From: Amoebophrya sp. A120
Lineage: Eukaryota; Sar; Dinophyceae; Syndiniales; Amoebophryaceae
Assembly (NCBI GenBank): GCA_905178155.1
Contig: CAJINV010000005.1
Span: forward strand, 290,254 to 354,253
DNA: 64,000 nt
Direction of reading: 5' to 3'
Shown here: positions 1-14,700 of the stretch, piece after piece
Numbering within the stretch: position 1 is the first letter of the stretch
How the letters are laid out: every line of letters starts with the position of its first letter
Made by a program: the position numbers and the translations under genes
The notes under the pieces: generated by a model
Told to the model about the DNA's origin: nothing
What the model saw: only the letters and a program-made list of their open reading frames with translations
The model's database searches: none

Positions 1-1566
1 AGTCGGGACGGCGACCAAAGCGCGGCGCTGCAGATAGCCGGCATGAAGTCCAGTCAGGTGCAAATGATTTTGGATCTGTTAGACGTGGACCCGCTGGACC
101 AACGAGGCGAGCAGTCCATGTCCGAGTTCTTCACGGCGCTAGAAGCGTGGCAGAGGCAGCACGTGCAGGCCATTGACGTGTTTGCGTTGCGGGTTCACTC
201 CGAAACGTTGCTGCGCAAGGTCCGGCTACTGGAGGATCTGGTGGCGTCTGTCTCGCGGGAGTACGAGCGATGTCTATCACCTTGCACAACATCCTCACAA
301 CCCGCTCCTGCTTGTGTGGTCGTACTTTCTCAACAGGGTCACAAACTGCACAACGTCCCCACCGCGCTTGCAAACCTGGCCTTAGCTTCTGCATCCTCTG
401 ATTGCATGATAAATTCCGCAAGTCGCGCAAACGTTTAATATCTTGCCCTACTGCGGACCAGTCCTCAATAGATAAGTGGGAGAGCAGCAGGAGGTTGTTG
501 TGCGTCTCCATACTGTCTGCCGCGGATGCACGAGGATTTGAAACACGCAAAGGAGAAGCTATATCCGGAACTCATCCGGCCAGAGTCAGGCCTAAAGTAT
601 GTCAAATAAAGCACTTAGCTGCACCGAGACCGTCTGAGAAAGTTACTGCAACCGCGTTCCTCTTCCATTTTTGAAAAAGTCGATCCATAGGACAAGACGA
701 AGATCAACATGATCAACATTCCAATGCGGTATAATTTGATAGAGTGCGAGATCGGGGAGTAGCGGAGCAACACGAATGGTCTCTAGATAAGAACATCGCT
801 TTAGTTAAACACACATCATGATATCAACCGTGCAGCGCTTTAGGCCTCTTGCATACCAGGGGGGCTATCTTGAAAACGCTGACCGCCCAGCGGATGCACC
901 GTGCCTTGGGCGAGACGCGGCGAAAACAGCTGCTGAAGAAGGCCGAGCAGGACCTAGAGCGGAGTCGGAAGGAAATCCGGGAGTCCGGTGCGGTCGAGGA
1001 GGAGTTGGGACACGTGTACCTCGCCAACCGGGACCTGCAGCGACGCAAATACGAAGAGGAAAACGCGGCGGAGAATGATCTCAGCTGCACGTTGGCGCCC
1101 GCGACCAATTTCCGCTTTCACGAGTGGGGGCGCCGGTCCCGCGCCTGCAAGGCGACGAAAAAACTCTCACAGGACTTCGCGGTCGCGCAGAAAAAAAACA
1201 AAAAGCTGAAGCAAGACGTATCAATGCCCGTTTTTGAATTTGTATACTATTAGGCACGCCATGAGATGCGAGCGTCAGACTTACTTTTTTTCGCAAAGCA
1301 GACGAGAGAAGAACATAGGTAGTGTACGATTAACACCAATCCAAGAGATGAAACTTCCTCCCATACATCAGCTCCAACGCGCACTCTACACGGCGTCCTT
1401 GCGCGAGCGAGAGATTCGCACGTCTCTCCGGTCCGAGCAGCGGGCGGCGAGTCAAACGCAGAAGAGTTTGCAGGCGAAGTCCGCAGTTCGAGAGACAAAC
1501 GGGGCCGACCAAACGCCCATCGATTCCGCACGGAGCGGGGTCTTTGCGGGCCTGTTTGGAAGCTAG
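1..1566 (+). CDS. 3' part of a coiled-coil protein gene (5' end outside window)
   Basis: The window opens inside an exon. Proposed exons are 1-260, 860-1217 and 1372-1566, reading in frame from base 1 and giving about 270 C-terminal residues. The second intron (1218-1371, GT-AG, phase 0) is clear. The first (261-859, GT-AG, phase 2) is the only pairing I found that keeps the frame and is less certain. The protein is rich in Glu, Lys, Arg and Gln with long helical stretches (for example RKQLLKKAEQDLERSRKEI and LHQLQ-type repeats) and ends in GVFAGLFGS. This composition suits a coiled-coil structural protein, possibly cytoskeletal or flagellar, but no family is recognised. No introner is seen in this portion. 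Confidence 0.6.
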
Positions 1567-2799
1567 ACGCGGCGCGATGCTGGAGGAGACTTCGAAGAGG
1601 GCCAGTGAAGTCGCAGTAATATGCCGCTTTTCTGCTGGCGCGGTCCTGTTTCAGGGTATGCCGCACGGTTTTCTTTTCCTAACTTTTTTTCAAGATGTGG
1701 AGCAATCATCCAAGCAAGGAAAAGGACCCAAGCACAAGAACGTCGTTTTCCTTTATTTTCACCAGAAGTGTACAACAGTACAAAGAGATAGACTCGAGTT
1801 TTATTGATATCACATCAGAGAAAACAATGGAAGCTGCATCTGACAGAGCTTAAGCAACAGGTAACAGCAATGGATTTTACCATCTTCGCAACAGAATCAA
1901 AAAGACCAGCAGGCATACTACGCTGGCAGGGAAAGATTTCCACATCAACGCGATTGTGTAGCTTGAATCGAGCGTCGCAAGAAAAAGCTGCTAGAAGAAG
2001 CTTTCGGGTGACGGAATAAAGCGAAAGCTTAAACTAAGGGCGTGTCCAGAGGACCTAGGTTTCATACGGAATGGAAAGTCCAAACAAGCCGAAGAAAAAG
2101 CTAAATGTGAAAGCTTAAGTAGAATGTTGGCCTGTTGGTGTTTCTCGTTGTATGGGCCAAAGTGCACAGTTCAGAAGAGGATTTAGATTGCGTCCAACGA
2201 TAGTTCAAAATCATTTCTGCACAGAAAAGAGTGATATGCAGCAGAAAATAAAGAAAATCGGCATGTACTTACCAGATCCGGAGGCTCAGTATCATGTGTA
2301 GTCGTTTTATCCCGTGGACAAACTGACACCTCGTCCAATATCGTGCACCACAGCGTCTAGCAACACATACCAGCGTACAGATTCGTCCCATATTCGTTCT
2401 TCTGTCGTTTATTTGATCATCCATCGTACGAAACAGATTGAAAATCGTCGTTCGTTGTGACGCTTTTTCTTTATGTTTTCCTTTTCCCTCCAGATTTGTG
2501 TTTGGCTACCCCTTCCCCTTTCCCCACTACGCTTCCCCCGAGATGAAGTTGAGAGCTACCTTTTTTTTCTAGATCTTCCATCCTCTAGAGATGGGACGTT
2601 TCAGCATTGCCGAGATACTGTTCGTCCCCAGCCTCAAGACAGTTTTAGTTCTTTAGTGGAAAAATATTTTATACCAAGTACTTGTAACTTGTTCGCCTAT
2701 TTGTCTGTAGATCATGGCCATGGCCTGGGTTTTGCGTTTGTCTAGCACCTGTTGGTAACAACGACCAGTCAGGATATTTTCACGTCCAGGCAATCCAAA
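1567..2799. other. Intergenic region
   Basis: About 1.2 kb between two same-strand genes. Reading frames here are short, without motif or composition bias, and I see no RNA gene. It should hold the 3' UTR of the upstream gene and the promoter and 5' UTR of the surface-protein gene starting at 2800. A pyrimidine-rich tract near 2466-2530 is the only compositional feature. Confidence 0.6.
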
Positions 2800-5700
2800 A
2801 TGACCAAGGTAACTAGAGGTCTGCTAGCGCTAATAGTGAACGCGGTACCATTCTGGTTGGATGATTCGTATGAGACGTCGTTCAACGGCAATATTATCTT
2901 CCTCACTTGTACAAGAAGTACTCTTTTCGTCAAGGCGTTTCAGTTCGTGAAACCCCAGAAGAGTCTTAACAAAGGAAGCCTCCGCCGAGACATCGTCGCA
3001 GGGAGTAGGAGAAATCTCGACAGATCCGATCGAACGCGAGGGAGTCCCACTGCCGTGGCAGGCAGCAAGAAGTCCGGGCAGCACCAACCGAGGGAAGATG
3101 CTACTGGAATCTCCTGGGTTGCACGAGTACAGGATCTCAGCTTTGCGGAGGAGGCACACCATGCGAAAGCTTCGGGTGATACCTGCGTGGGTTTCCAGCG
3201 GTGCAGCATTCCGGTAACGGGATGGGTGGACACTGGGAATGGCGGCTACAGCGGCGTCGAGGCCAAGCTCGACGAGGATTTATGTGTGTGCGGGTCCGGC
3301 GAGAGCTGCTTCCTGAAGGAGGGAGCCGAGTACGGGGCCTGCTTTGCAGATGTCGATCAGTGTAAGACATCGGTGAAGAATGGTGAGGTTTTCGAAGACT
3401 GGTGCACCGATCAAGGTTCGACGGGGTGTGATGGTGCGTGGTTGTGCCAGACCATCGAACAGTACAATGCGATCCTCACTACACCACCCAACAACGCGGG
3501 CGACACATATCTCTCAGAAAAGAGCACGTCACTGTGAACTGGTAATGCAGATGAGCCTGCTGATGAGCATGCTTAAGCTTGTGCAAATGCAAGTGCGATG
3601 CAGAGCCACAGGCCGAGCGGAGCTCTCTGTCCTGCTGCAAACGCAAAAAAGTGTGTCTTCGTCTAGAAACCACGCAGGAAGATTTTCTTCGACTCCTTTT
3701 TTCTTCTAAAAAGTAGAATACTTGCTGTTATGCAGATCATCGCGCAGACACATCTTCATGTTCATGGTGAGTGATTTTTTTGGCATGATATCGTGCCGGC
3801 CTTGGACCTGAACGTGCAGGTAGAGTGCGACGGTTGTGGTCCAGACGCCGCGGGGCTCGATTGCTACAATGCGTGTGGCACATGGCACTATTTGAATGAT
3901 TGTATTTTGTGCGACAATGTCGTAGTCGTATTGAAACAGCGTCTTGTTGCTTCCTTGCAGCTTTACAAAGTCTGGATGCAAATAAAAACAAGGGACACTA
4001 TCTAACATGCGACTAAATCGCTCCTATATTTTTCTCAACGTGCCTCACGGCTTTGCTACGTGACTACGAAGTGCGGCTACCATGCCATCAAGCACGGACT
4101 CGTTGTCGGCATGCTTGACATGCCCGATGTCCAGAGGAGCGGCGTGGGCGAAGCGCTCTCATACCAGACAAACTAGGAGAAGAACAATTCTTCTATGTGC
4201 TGAGACGATTTTCATTTAATGCGACTACGGCACTTCCCCACATCATACACCGCGGAGAATGCGACGGCTCAGTGTGCAGCAGGCAACCCCATAGAGAAGG
4301 CGACTTGACCGCCTGTAGCGCGTCGGCTCCAGCCGGATCGCCGAACAAGTATATCGGGGGTTGCTGCTTTTATGAGAAGGATGTAGGAATACGGGGACCG
4401 ACAGGAGGAGATCTTCAGACTGGATGTGACCACCTCCGGAGCGTGCAAGACGCGACCGGGCTGGCGGCGCTCGGGACGAATCCTGCGTCCACTGCAGCAG
4501 TGGATAACCTGCCATGGTCTCAGTGGGAATCGTACAAGAGGAACATCTGCATGGCCATCCCCACTGACTGCACGAGCGAGTGCAACGGCAAAGCCGGGTT
4601 GTGCGATTTCTGCAACCCGGGGGACGGTCGGCAGGGTGCCTGCTGCAAGAAGGGCGAGACCGACGAAACCGGCACTGACCCGGGCGGCGACAATGTCTGC
4701 AACCACCAAGAGTCGAGCGGCATGGTCTTTCTATCAAGTGTAAAAATGTCTGGGTCTGGAAACTTGTGACGCTGGGCGGCGTATCATGAGGAGGCCACAA
4801 GTTCTGGCTCAGCATGACAAGTTTCTGAGCTTCTTGGTGTTGCCTAATCTGCATGACAAACTGCGTTTCTGCATGACAGAAAAATGGGGGTCTTGGGTAA
4901 TGCGCATGACAAATTGAAGTGTCATGTGAGACAAGCATGACAAACTTGCATTCTTCCAGACCCAGACATTTTTACATTTGATACTTTCCGTTCGCGGACA
5001 ACATGCGGCAAAGCGCCACGCTGTGGAAGTACGAGTGCGTGGTCGTGCCTGAGCCCGCGGCAGTGGAGTGCGTCTGGGGCGACTGGAGTGCGACCGGAGA
5101 CTGTTCGGAGACCTGCAGCGGGTCGAGCGGGACACAAACTTACACGCGGTCTAAAGAGCCCGCTAGTGAAGCGTGCGCCGAGACTGAGACCGAAAGCCGG
5201 GCTTGCGTCGGCATCTCGGCGTGCGAGTCTTGTGTGGCCAGCTGGAATGTCACGGAGGAGGTGCTGGTGAGCCAGTGCGAGGGCAAAGGGGAAACTCTGA
5301 CGAGGAAGTACGAAGTTTCGGAGGGTGCGGCAGAGTGCCCGCACGTTTCAGGCGAGACACAGAGCATCCTCTGCCCAACGGACTGCACGGGGTCCTGGGA
5401 GGTACAAGGGGCCTGCACCGGTGCGGGCGAGACTCTGACGGAAATGTTCAACCGAGTAGAAGCAGAACCGGGCATGCATATAAATGGCACGGAGATCGCA
5501 GCGAGCTCGTGTGACCTACCCATAAATGGTACGACACAGGACAGTAGTACCGCGTGCCCGCTGCATACCTGTACCTGTGAGCACGGCGAAGCCGAAACAG
5601 GTTCGGACTGCATTGAAGATGGCGTGACTGTGGGGTGTGTGGTTGGCGGATGCAATAACGACGTGGCCGGCTACTACCACAACGATGGTGGTGAAGCAGG

Positions 5701-8700
5701 GAACAATTGTGTGGCTAATTCTTGCAAGTGCGATCACGGAACTGAGTTGGTTAGTGCTTTGCTGTGCGAGCAAAATGATGAGACAGTTGGATGTGTGGAT
5801 GGCGGCTGCCTTGACGGCTACTTCAACGTGGACATAGGCAATGGAGATGGCAGATTTGATTGCCAATTGAAAGAGTGTACCTGTGAGTTCGGTGAATCTG
5901 CTATAGGGTCCGAATGCCCAGAGAACGGCGCGATGCAGTGCCGTGACAATGAATGCGATTCTGGGTACCGGAACAATCCAACGGACGTACGGAAGGAGTG
6001 TGTCCCCAACACCTGCGCATGTGCCAACGGCGAGCCTCTCGTGGACGCTGTCTGTGAGTCACACGAAAACACGATCGGGTGCAGCGAAACTGGCTGCCAC
6101 GAGGGGTACCACCACGAAGAGATCGATGGAGGTGATGGGCGGGGCACCTGTGTAGAGAACCAATGCACCTGTGAAAATGGCTTTCCACTGACGGATCCTG
6201 CAGTTTGTACAGAGCACCAGAGTACGCCCGGCTGTGCTAGCTGCAAGGAGAGCGAGGGTTTCAAGCTGCATGCAGAGGATCACTCCTGCGTGCGTGACTG
6301 TGAGGGTTCGTGGAACGTCACGAACGGAGATTTTATGCATTGCAAATATGTCGCGGTCTGGAATGCTGCAACATGTCACGCTGAGTCAAGAGCGCACAAA
6401 TATCTGTGTTGCATGAACGCCAAAAGCCGCCAGCTTCTTGCTACTTGCGCAAAGGGCAAATGTCCCATGCGGGATAGGCATTGAGGAGTCGTCGTGAAGG
6501 TTGTGATGCTTCTGTGTGCATTCCACACCATTTGCGTTATACGCGAGATGCATGAAGACAGACGTTGCGTTCTTCCAGACCCCGACGTATGTGCATTTGA
6601 TAGATTTCGTGGCTATGCAATTATGCAGTGCAGTTGCAGGAAACGGAGAAGTGATTACCCGAGTGTACAGCGTTGTAAGGAGCGCAATTGGCGCCGCTGC
6701 CGAAGCTTGCGAAGCCGGTGATGGCACTCAAGAGACCATCACTTGTCCGACGGATTGCCAAGGCTTCTGGAATGACACAGAATTACTACCGGAGACGGTC
6801 TGCACAGGGGCGGGCGAGACGTTATCGCGTACCTTCACACGGACAGAAGCAGTAAATGGTCGGGATGAAAACAACTCGGAGATCGTGGCAGGAACGTGCA
6901 CCCTCCCAGCGGCCGGCGCAATAGAGAAGATTACGTGCCCGACGAACTGCACGGGTTTCTGGGACGTCGTAGAACTGGAACAAGAATGCACCGGGGCGGG
7001 CGAGACCTTTTCGCGTACCTTTACACGGACAGAAGCAGTAAATGGGGAGGATGTAAATGCCGCTGTGATCGCGGCAGCCACGTGTGACCTCCGTGCAAAT
7101 GGCACGACAGAGTCTATCACGTGCCCACTGCACAGCTGCATCTGCGCCCACGGTGAAGCCGAAACAGGCTCGCGCTGCAATGCGGACGGCGAAACGGTGG
7201 GGTGTGTGCAAGGGGAATGCAACAACGACGGCCAGTTGGGGCACTACCACAACGACCCTCGAGATACTGAAGGAAATAATTGTGTAACTAATTCTTGCAA
7301 GTGCGTCCACGGATCGGCGCTGGTGAGTGCGGATTTGTGCGAGGAAAACGGTGTGACGGATGGGTGTGACCCCCAACAAGTCTGCAACTCGGGGTATCAC
7401 TACGAGGAGATTGATGGAGGCGGTGGACGGGGCACCTGTGTAGAAAACCAATGCACGTGTGCAAACGGAAACTATGCTACCGGAGTCGAATGTCAAACCC
7501 ACGGCGAGCAAAAGTGCGTGGCGCCGTGCCACGAGGGCCATCACTTGAGCGGGGAGAACACCTGCGTCGTCAATACCTGTCGTTGCGCGCACGGCGTGCC
7601 CCTTACGGACGCAGCTTGCCTAGTGCATCAAAACACGATCGGGTGCACGCAGGATGGGTGCGACGAATGGTACCACCCAGTGCCTGCAACTGGTAACAAT
7701 GTTACTTGCGAAATAAACCAGTGTTTTTGCGATGCAGGCACACACAAAACCGGCGAGGGTTGCGCTGACGACGGTGGGACGGAGGGCTGCACTGATTGCG
7801 CCGACGAAGACTACCACAAAGTTGGCACGGAATGCCGGCTAAAGGAATGCACGTGCGCCAACGGTACTCCCGCCACGGGGTCCGTTTGTAGCGACCCCCC
7901 TCCGGAGAAGTGCAAAGAGTGCGCTAGCGGCTACCACAAAGAAGCAGACGACAGTTGTGTTGCGAATGAGTGCGCGTGCGACAACGGTTCTCCACTGACG
8001 GATCCTGGAATCTGTACAGAACACCAGAGCACGCCCGGCTGTGCCAGTTGCAGCAACGGATTCTATCTGCGAGAACAAGCCTGCGTGCGTGACTGTGTAG
8101 GGGCGTGGAACGTGTCGAACGATGTGTTCGCGACTGGGGAATTGTGCAGTGCAAGTAGAAACGGGCAAGTGTTCACGCGAGAGTACAGCGTCACAAGCAG
8201 CCCGGTCGGCGGCGGCGCAGCTGCTTGCGAAGAGGCGGATGGCGCTCAAGAGACCATCATTTGTCCGACCGACTGCGTGGGGTCATGGGACACGGACCCC
8301 GATGACGTAGTGGATACACGGTGCGCGGGGGACGGCGAGACGGTGACGGTCATGTACACCGTAACGACGTCAGCGGTAGATGGCCAGGGGGCTGACGGTA
8401 CCAGCTGCAAATTGTGAATCTGGGATGTCTGCTGAAAACAATGTGCATAACTAACCAAATAAGTTAGTCCTTTTTTGATGGGGATTGTTTTTCAGGAGAG
8501 CTCGCGATTTTGATATTGAGAGGCCTTGTTAGTTTGACACTCATGATGGTGCTGTCTCCGCCGGTACAATTGTTGTTTCCGGCATGAGAACAAAGGTATT
8601 TGCGCAGTCGGCCCTTAATACAGGATGTAATTTGTCATATGAGTGGTCTTGTAAGACACAGCAGAAATCCAGACCTCGACAGGTTTGCACTGCATAAGAG

Positions 8701-11700
8701 GGAGTGTGATCAACGCAGCCGAGTGTTCGCCCGCGGGCGACACAACGCAAGATATCACCTGCCCCACGGATTGCCAGGGTTCCTGGAATGACACTGAGTT
8801 ACTACAAAGCACGCTCTGCTCTGCCGGAGACGGAAAAGTAGTGACGCGAGTCTATACGCACGATCGGGCCGCACTGAATGGTGGGAATGACTGTGATTAC
8901 GTGAATGGGCATCAAGAAACCCTCACCTGCCCGACGAACTGCACGGGTTTCTGGGACGTCGTAGAACTGGAACAAGAATGCACGGGGGCGGGCGAGACGT
9001 TGTCGCGTACCTTCACCCGAACAGAAGCAGTAAATGGGGAGGATGTAAATGGCTACGAGATCCCGGCAAGCACGTGTGACCTCCCAGAGAACGACAAAGA
9101 AGAGGAGATTACGTGCCCAAGGAACTGCACGGGCCTCTGGGACGTCGAGCTTCCCGACCTGGAACAGAATTGCACGGGGGCGGGCGAGACGTTGTCGCGT
9201 ACCTTCACCCGAACAGAAGCAGTAAATGGGGAGGATGTAAATGGCTACGAGATCCCGGCAAGCACGTGTGACCTCCCAGAGAACGACAAAGAAGAGGAGA
9301 TTACGTGCCCAAGGAACTGCACGGGCCTCTGGGACGTCGAGCTTCCCGACCTGGAACAGAATTGCACGGGGGCGGGCGAGACGTTGTCGCGTACCTTCAC
9401 CCGAACAGAAGCAGTAAATGGGGAGGATGTAAATGGCTACGAGATCCCGGCAAGCACGTGTGACCTCCCAGAGAACGACAAAGAAGAGGAGATTACGTGC
9501 CCAAGGAACTGCACGGGCCTCTGGGACGTCGAGCTTCCCGACCTGGAACAGAATTGCACGGGGGCGGGCGAGACGTTGTCGCGTACCTTCACCCGAACAG
9601 AAGCAGTAAATGGGGAGGATGTAAATGGCTACGAGATCCCGGCAAGCACGTGTGACCTCCCAGAGAACGACAAAGAAGAGGAGATTACGTGCCCAAGGAA
9701 CTGCACGGGCCTCTGGGACGTCGAGCTTCCCGACCTGGAACAGAATTGCACGGGGGCGGGCGAGACGTTGTCGCGTACCTTCACCCGAACAGAAGCAGTA
9801 AATGGGGAGGATGTAAATGGCTACGAGATCCCGGCAAGCACGTGTGACCTCCCAGAGAACGACAAAGAAGAGGAGATTACGTGCCCAAGGAACTGCACGG
9901 GCCTCTGGGACGTCGAGCTTCCCGACCTGGAACAGAATTGCACGGGGGCGGGCGAGACGTTGTCGCGTACCTTCACCCGAACAGAAGCAGTAAATGGGGA
10001 GGATGTAAATGGCTACGAGATCCCGGCAAGCACGTGTGACCTCCCAGAGAACGACAAAGAAGAGGAGATTACGTGCCCAAGGAACTGCACGGGCCTCTGG
10101 GACGTCGAGCTTCCCGACCTGGAACAGAATTGCACGGGGGCGGGCGAGACGTTGTCGCGTACCTTCACCCGAACAGAAGCAGTAAATGGGGAGGATGTAA
10201 ATGGCTACGAGATCCCGGCAAGCACGTGTGACCTCCCAGAGAACGACAAAGAAGAGGAGATTACGTGCCCAAGGAACTGCACGGGCCTCTGGGACGTCGA
10301 GCTTCCCGACCTGGAACAGAATTGCACGGGGGCGGGCGAGACGTTGTCGCGTACCTTCACCCGAACAGAAGCAGTAAATGGGGAGGATGTAAATGCCGCT
10401 GTGATCGCGGCAGCCACGTGTGACCTCCCTGCAGATGGTGCGACAGATTCGATCACGTGCGCACTGCACAGCTGCACCTGCGCCAACGGCGTAGCCGAAA
10501 TAGGTTCACGCTGCGATGCGAACGGCACAACGGTGGGGTGCGTGGATGGGCAATGCCACAACCACGAGGACTCTGGCTACTACCACAACGATGATAGCGA
10601 AGGGAGGAATTGTGTAGCTAATTCTTGCAGGTGCGAACACGGAGCCGCCCTGGTTAGTGCAGAATTCTGCGAGGAAAACGGTGTGACGGCTGGATGCGCT
10701 GGCGGCGAGTGCAATCCTGGGTACCGGAACAACCTTACGGACGTAGGAAAACAGTGCGTCCCCAACACCTGTTTCTGCGCCCACGGCGAGCCTCTGATCG
10801 ACGCTGCTTGCGAGGTGCACGGAAGCACTTCTGGCTGCACGGAGAGTGGATGTTTCTTAGGGTACCACCCCGTGAATCAAAGTAACACGACAGCGACTAA
10901 TTTCACGTGCGAAATAAACCGCTGCTATTGCGACCAAGGGGCGGAGCATTACAAAACCGGCGCGGACTGCGCTGCCGACGGCACGACGCTGGGCTGCACG
11001 GAGTGCAGCGATGGTGATTACTACCTAGACGGCCATGAGTGCAAGTTGCGGGAGTGCACTTGCCCGGGTGGCGACGCGGCCACAGGTGCCGGTTGCGAGG
11101 AAAGCGGCAACACGGTCAAGTGCATTCGCTGCACAGCGGACGGATTCCACCTGAACGATACGAACAGCCTGTGCGAGCAGAACGAGTGCACCTGTGCAAA
11201 CGGGACTGCAGCGCTTAGGGAAGCTTGCACCGACGACGGGGCCAATATCTGCACTGATTGCCATTCTGGGTTCCATCTGAATGGCACTGCCTGCGAGGCA
11301 AACACCTGCGTTTGCGCAGACGGAGTTAAAGCGACCGGAGATGCGTGCACCGGCGACGGGGCCAATATCTGCATTGATTGCCATTCTGGGTTCCATCTGA
11401 ATGGCACTGCCTGCGAGGCAAACACCTGCGTTTGCGCAGACGGAGTTAAAGCGACCGGAGATGCGTGCACCGGCGACGGGGCCAATATCTGCATTGATTG
11501 CCATTCTGGGTTTCATCTGAATGGCACTGCCTGCGAGGCAAACACCTGCGTTTGCGCAGACGGAGTTAAAGCGACCGGAGATGCGTGCACCGGCGACGGG
11601 GCCAATATGTGCACTGATTGCCATTCTGGTTTTCATCTGAATGGCACTGCCTGCGAGGCAAACACCTGCGTTTGCGGAGACGGAGTTAAAGCGACCGGAG

Positions 11701-14700
11701 ATGCGTGCACCGACGACGGGGCCAATATCTGCATTGATTGCCATTCTGGGTTCCATCTGAATGGCACTGCCTGCGAGGCAAACTCCTGCGTTTGCGCAGA
11801 CGGAGTTAAAGCGACCGGAGATGCGTGCACCGGAGACGGGGCCAATATCTGCACTGATTGCCATTCTGGGTTCCATCTGAATGGCACTGCCTGCGATGCA
11901 AATGCCTGCGTTTGCGCAGACGGAGTTAAAGCGACCGGAGATGCGTGCACCGGCGACGGGGCCCATATCTGCACTGATTGCCATTCTGGGTTCCATCTGA
12001 ATGGCACTGCCTGCGAGGCAAATACCTGCGTTTGCGACAACGGCGTGGCTCTACAAGGCGCTCCCACCTGCGAGGCCGATGGTGTAACGCTCGGCTGTGA
12101 CACCTGTAACGACGGTTTCGAAAAGAGTGGGCTTTCTTGCGTGGCCGCTGGGGGAAACGCCACCACCGGTGAGAACGGCACGGAGCTGCCGGTTGCTGTG
12201 CGGGAGTTCGAAATGGACTTGAGCCTCAACGGCACCCTCTTCGCGGACATTGAGGAAGCCCTGCGGAGAGAGGAGCTTCGCAGCTCGGTGACGCGGGGGG
12301 TGCTGGACTTCCTTCTCGGCACCGGGGTCACGGGCCTTACCTTGGGGCAGTTCGAGACGGCGAACCTGACGGCTTTGAACGTCACCCGTGGGGATGATGA
12401 TGGCACAAACCACAGCAACACCACGCCGGCGGAAAACTCCGGCAGCAGCGGTGGGTCCGGCTCTGGAGCAGGGTCCTTTTTGCAGCATCAACTCGTGGTT
12501 CCCAGGTTGACGGCTCCGCGGAGGCCAAAAGTCGCACGCGGCCTCGTAGTAGGAGCCGCAACGAGGACGGCGCAAGAGATGGGGCGCCGCGGGCGCACGA
12601 AAAAGACAAGTTTTCTGGACACGCTTCATCTGCACACGGAGACAGTCGAAAAGTTGGTTGAGCAGCCTGGTGGCGACACCGACTTTGTGTATGTCGATGT
12701 TCTGGCCACATTCGGCATCCGGGCGCCGCAAGCAACGCTGCTGCTAGTGGACTATTGGTGTATCGATGTGGCAAGCGGAAAATCGTCATAGTGGAAGATA
12801 ATGAAAGAAATTATGTCACTCTCCTGCTTCATTAGACAGGAACACGATATCATTCCTGCTCCTGTAAAGGAGAGGCGTAATGAATCAAGAGCTGCTGCAA
12901 AAGTGGCTCTCGCTCATACTGTCGTTGTCAGTCGTAAGCTTCGTGATGAAAAACATGTTCTGACCGCGGAACAGTACAATAGATTTTTTATGCGACAGCA
13001 AAGCTGTAGGCCTGAACTGGAAAACAGCACAGCTTCCACTTCGCGAAATTCTCGTCTGAAACTTGCATAACGTGGCGCGGTGCTGACACCGTTCCGGCAG
13101 ACGGATCCGCTTTCGTGAGTGGAGACCAGGCACTCGGCGCTGCAATTGCGAGCGCCGTTAACGGCGCCCCGGGGTTGCTGGGCGTGCAAGTCGTGGGGAA
13201 CGCTACGATTCTGACGCCGGCTGGCACAACCACGACCACCACCACCACGCTCTTCGTGGAGGGACCCAACAAGTCCGTGACGCGCGGGTCCCGCGTCCAG
13301 CTGGCCTGTCCCGAGTGCGGCGACGAGGCGCCGGCCGCGCTGCACTGCTATCAGAAGTGCTCCTGGGCGTGGAATTCGCCGCATTGCGCGGAAGCCTGCC
13401 TCGTGCAGGGGGTTCCCGCGGGCGAAGACCCGAACGCGTACGAGGGCGCCTGTTGCGAGTACCGGGCAAAGTTTGCGGGTGCGCCGGAGGATGCGGTGGT
13501 GCCCGCCCCGGGGCAGATGGCGGCCGAGGCCACCACGGAGTGCCAGATCTTGGTGAATTTGGTGAACGCCACGCCCGCGCACGGCGTGACCGAGGCCTTC
13601 CTAAACAGCAACCAGGACGAGTACACCTGCGTGGCCATGCCGCGCTGGATCTCCGCGCGGCGCACGTGGCCGGCGGCCGACGCCTGCGAAGGGCAGTGCA
13701 CCGCGGAGGACCCGACTGGCGCCAACCGCACGCCGGGATGCTGCAAGAAGGGCGACGCGAACTTGTCCGCGGGCGACCCCTGCAGCCGGGTCGCGGACTT
13801 CCCCGTCGCGGACCGGATCGCGGACGCCGCGCTGTGGGAGTACGAGTGCGTGTTCGTGCCGCCGCACGTCGGTGACGAAACCATCACCACGATGCCGACG
13901 CCCAAGGGAGAGGTTAACATCATTGACTTCACCGGGACCACAACAACCGCAGCGCCCGGGGCCGGGGCGGAGCTCAAGAACGGCACCTCCAAAAATACCA
14001 CGTCCGGGGACGGCACTGACGCCGAGGAGGACGACGTGCAGGGCTGGGTGGCTGTGCTCATCATCGTTGGCGCCCTTCTGGTCTTTGCGCTCGGCGTGCT
14101 GGGCATCATATGCTTCTTCCCGCACGCAGACGACGGGGATGAGGATATGACTTCGGAAGGTGCGAACAAAGACGGCAAGAAGGAGCCTTTCGGCGACGCC
14201 TCCGCGGCGCGCCCGAGCAGGAGTAGCGACAGCGCCAAGGAGGGTGGTGCGGGGGCGAAGATAAAATCAGATACCGAGGAAGAAAAGGACGGACGGGAGA
14301 CGGATCAACTAAAGTCCCGGAACTCGTCCGATGCAGAAGAGAATGCTGACAAAGGTACCAAACTAAAATCGCAGGAGGACGAGGATTCGAAGCAGTCACA
14401 GAACGTCCACGACGGAGACGATGACGCAGCCAAGAATATCCTGAGTAAAAACTGATACCCATATTACCCCAGCGTCAAGCGGGGAAGAATTACCGGCGTC
14501 ACAAATCGAGAAGCTTTGGTAGACGCGCATGATGTTGGCAAGTTTCTGTCAGTTGTATCAAGTTTGTCACTTTTCATGGTTCGCAGGGACAGCCGCATCA
14601 CGTTTATCCCCATTAGAAATAGTAACAAAAAACGTCGACTCGTCGAAATTTCTCTCATTGCGATCATTCTGCGCATATTTATTACAAATGCTCCTGCTGT

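Noticed and set aside
3889-4223. Alternative intron borders in paralogue 1 (W-H joined to T-T-A-L-P)
   Set aside because: It is in frame, but the 3903-4252 borders have far longer inverted ends and agree with the equivalent intron at 28264.
8802-10469. A 555-residue open frame on the minus strand
   Set aside because: It is the antisense shadow of the 192-bp repeat; its periodic sequence simply mirrors the + strand repeat, whose frame carries the conserved cysteines.
8979-12040. CRISPR-like array
   Set aside because: The repeats are long coding units without unique spacers, in a eukaryotic gene.
11025-12424. Long minus-strand frames over the 120-bp repeat
   Set aside because: Antisense shadows of a repeat; the repeat length is a multiple of three, so any stop-free frame stays open throughout.
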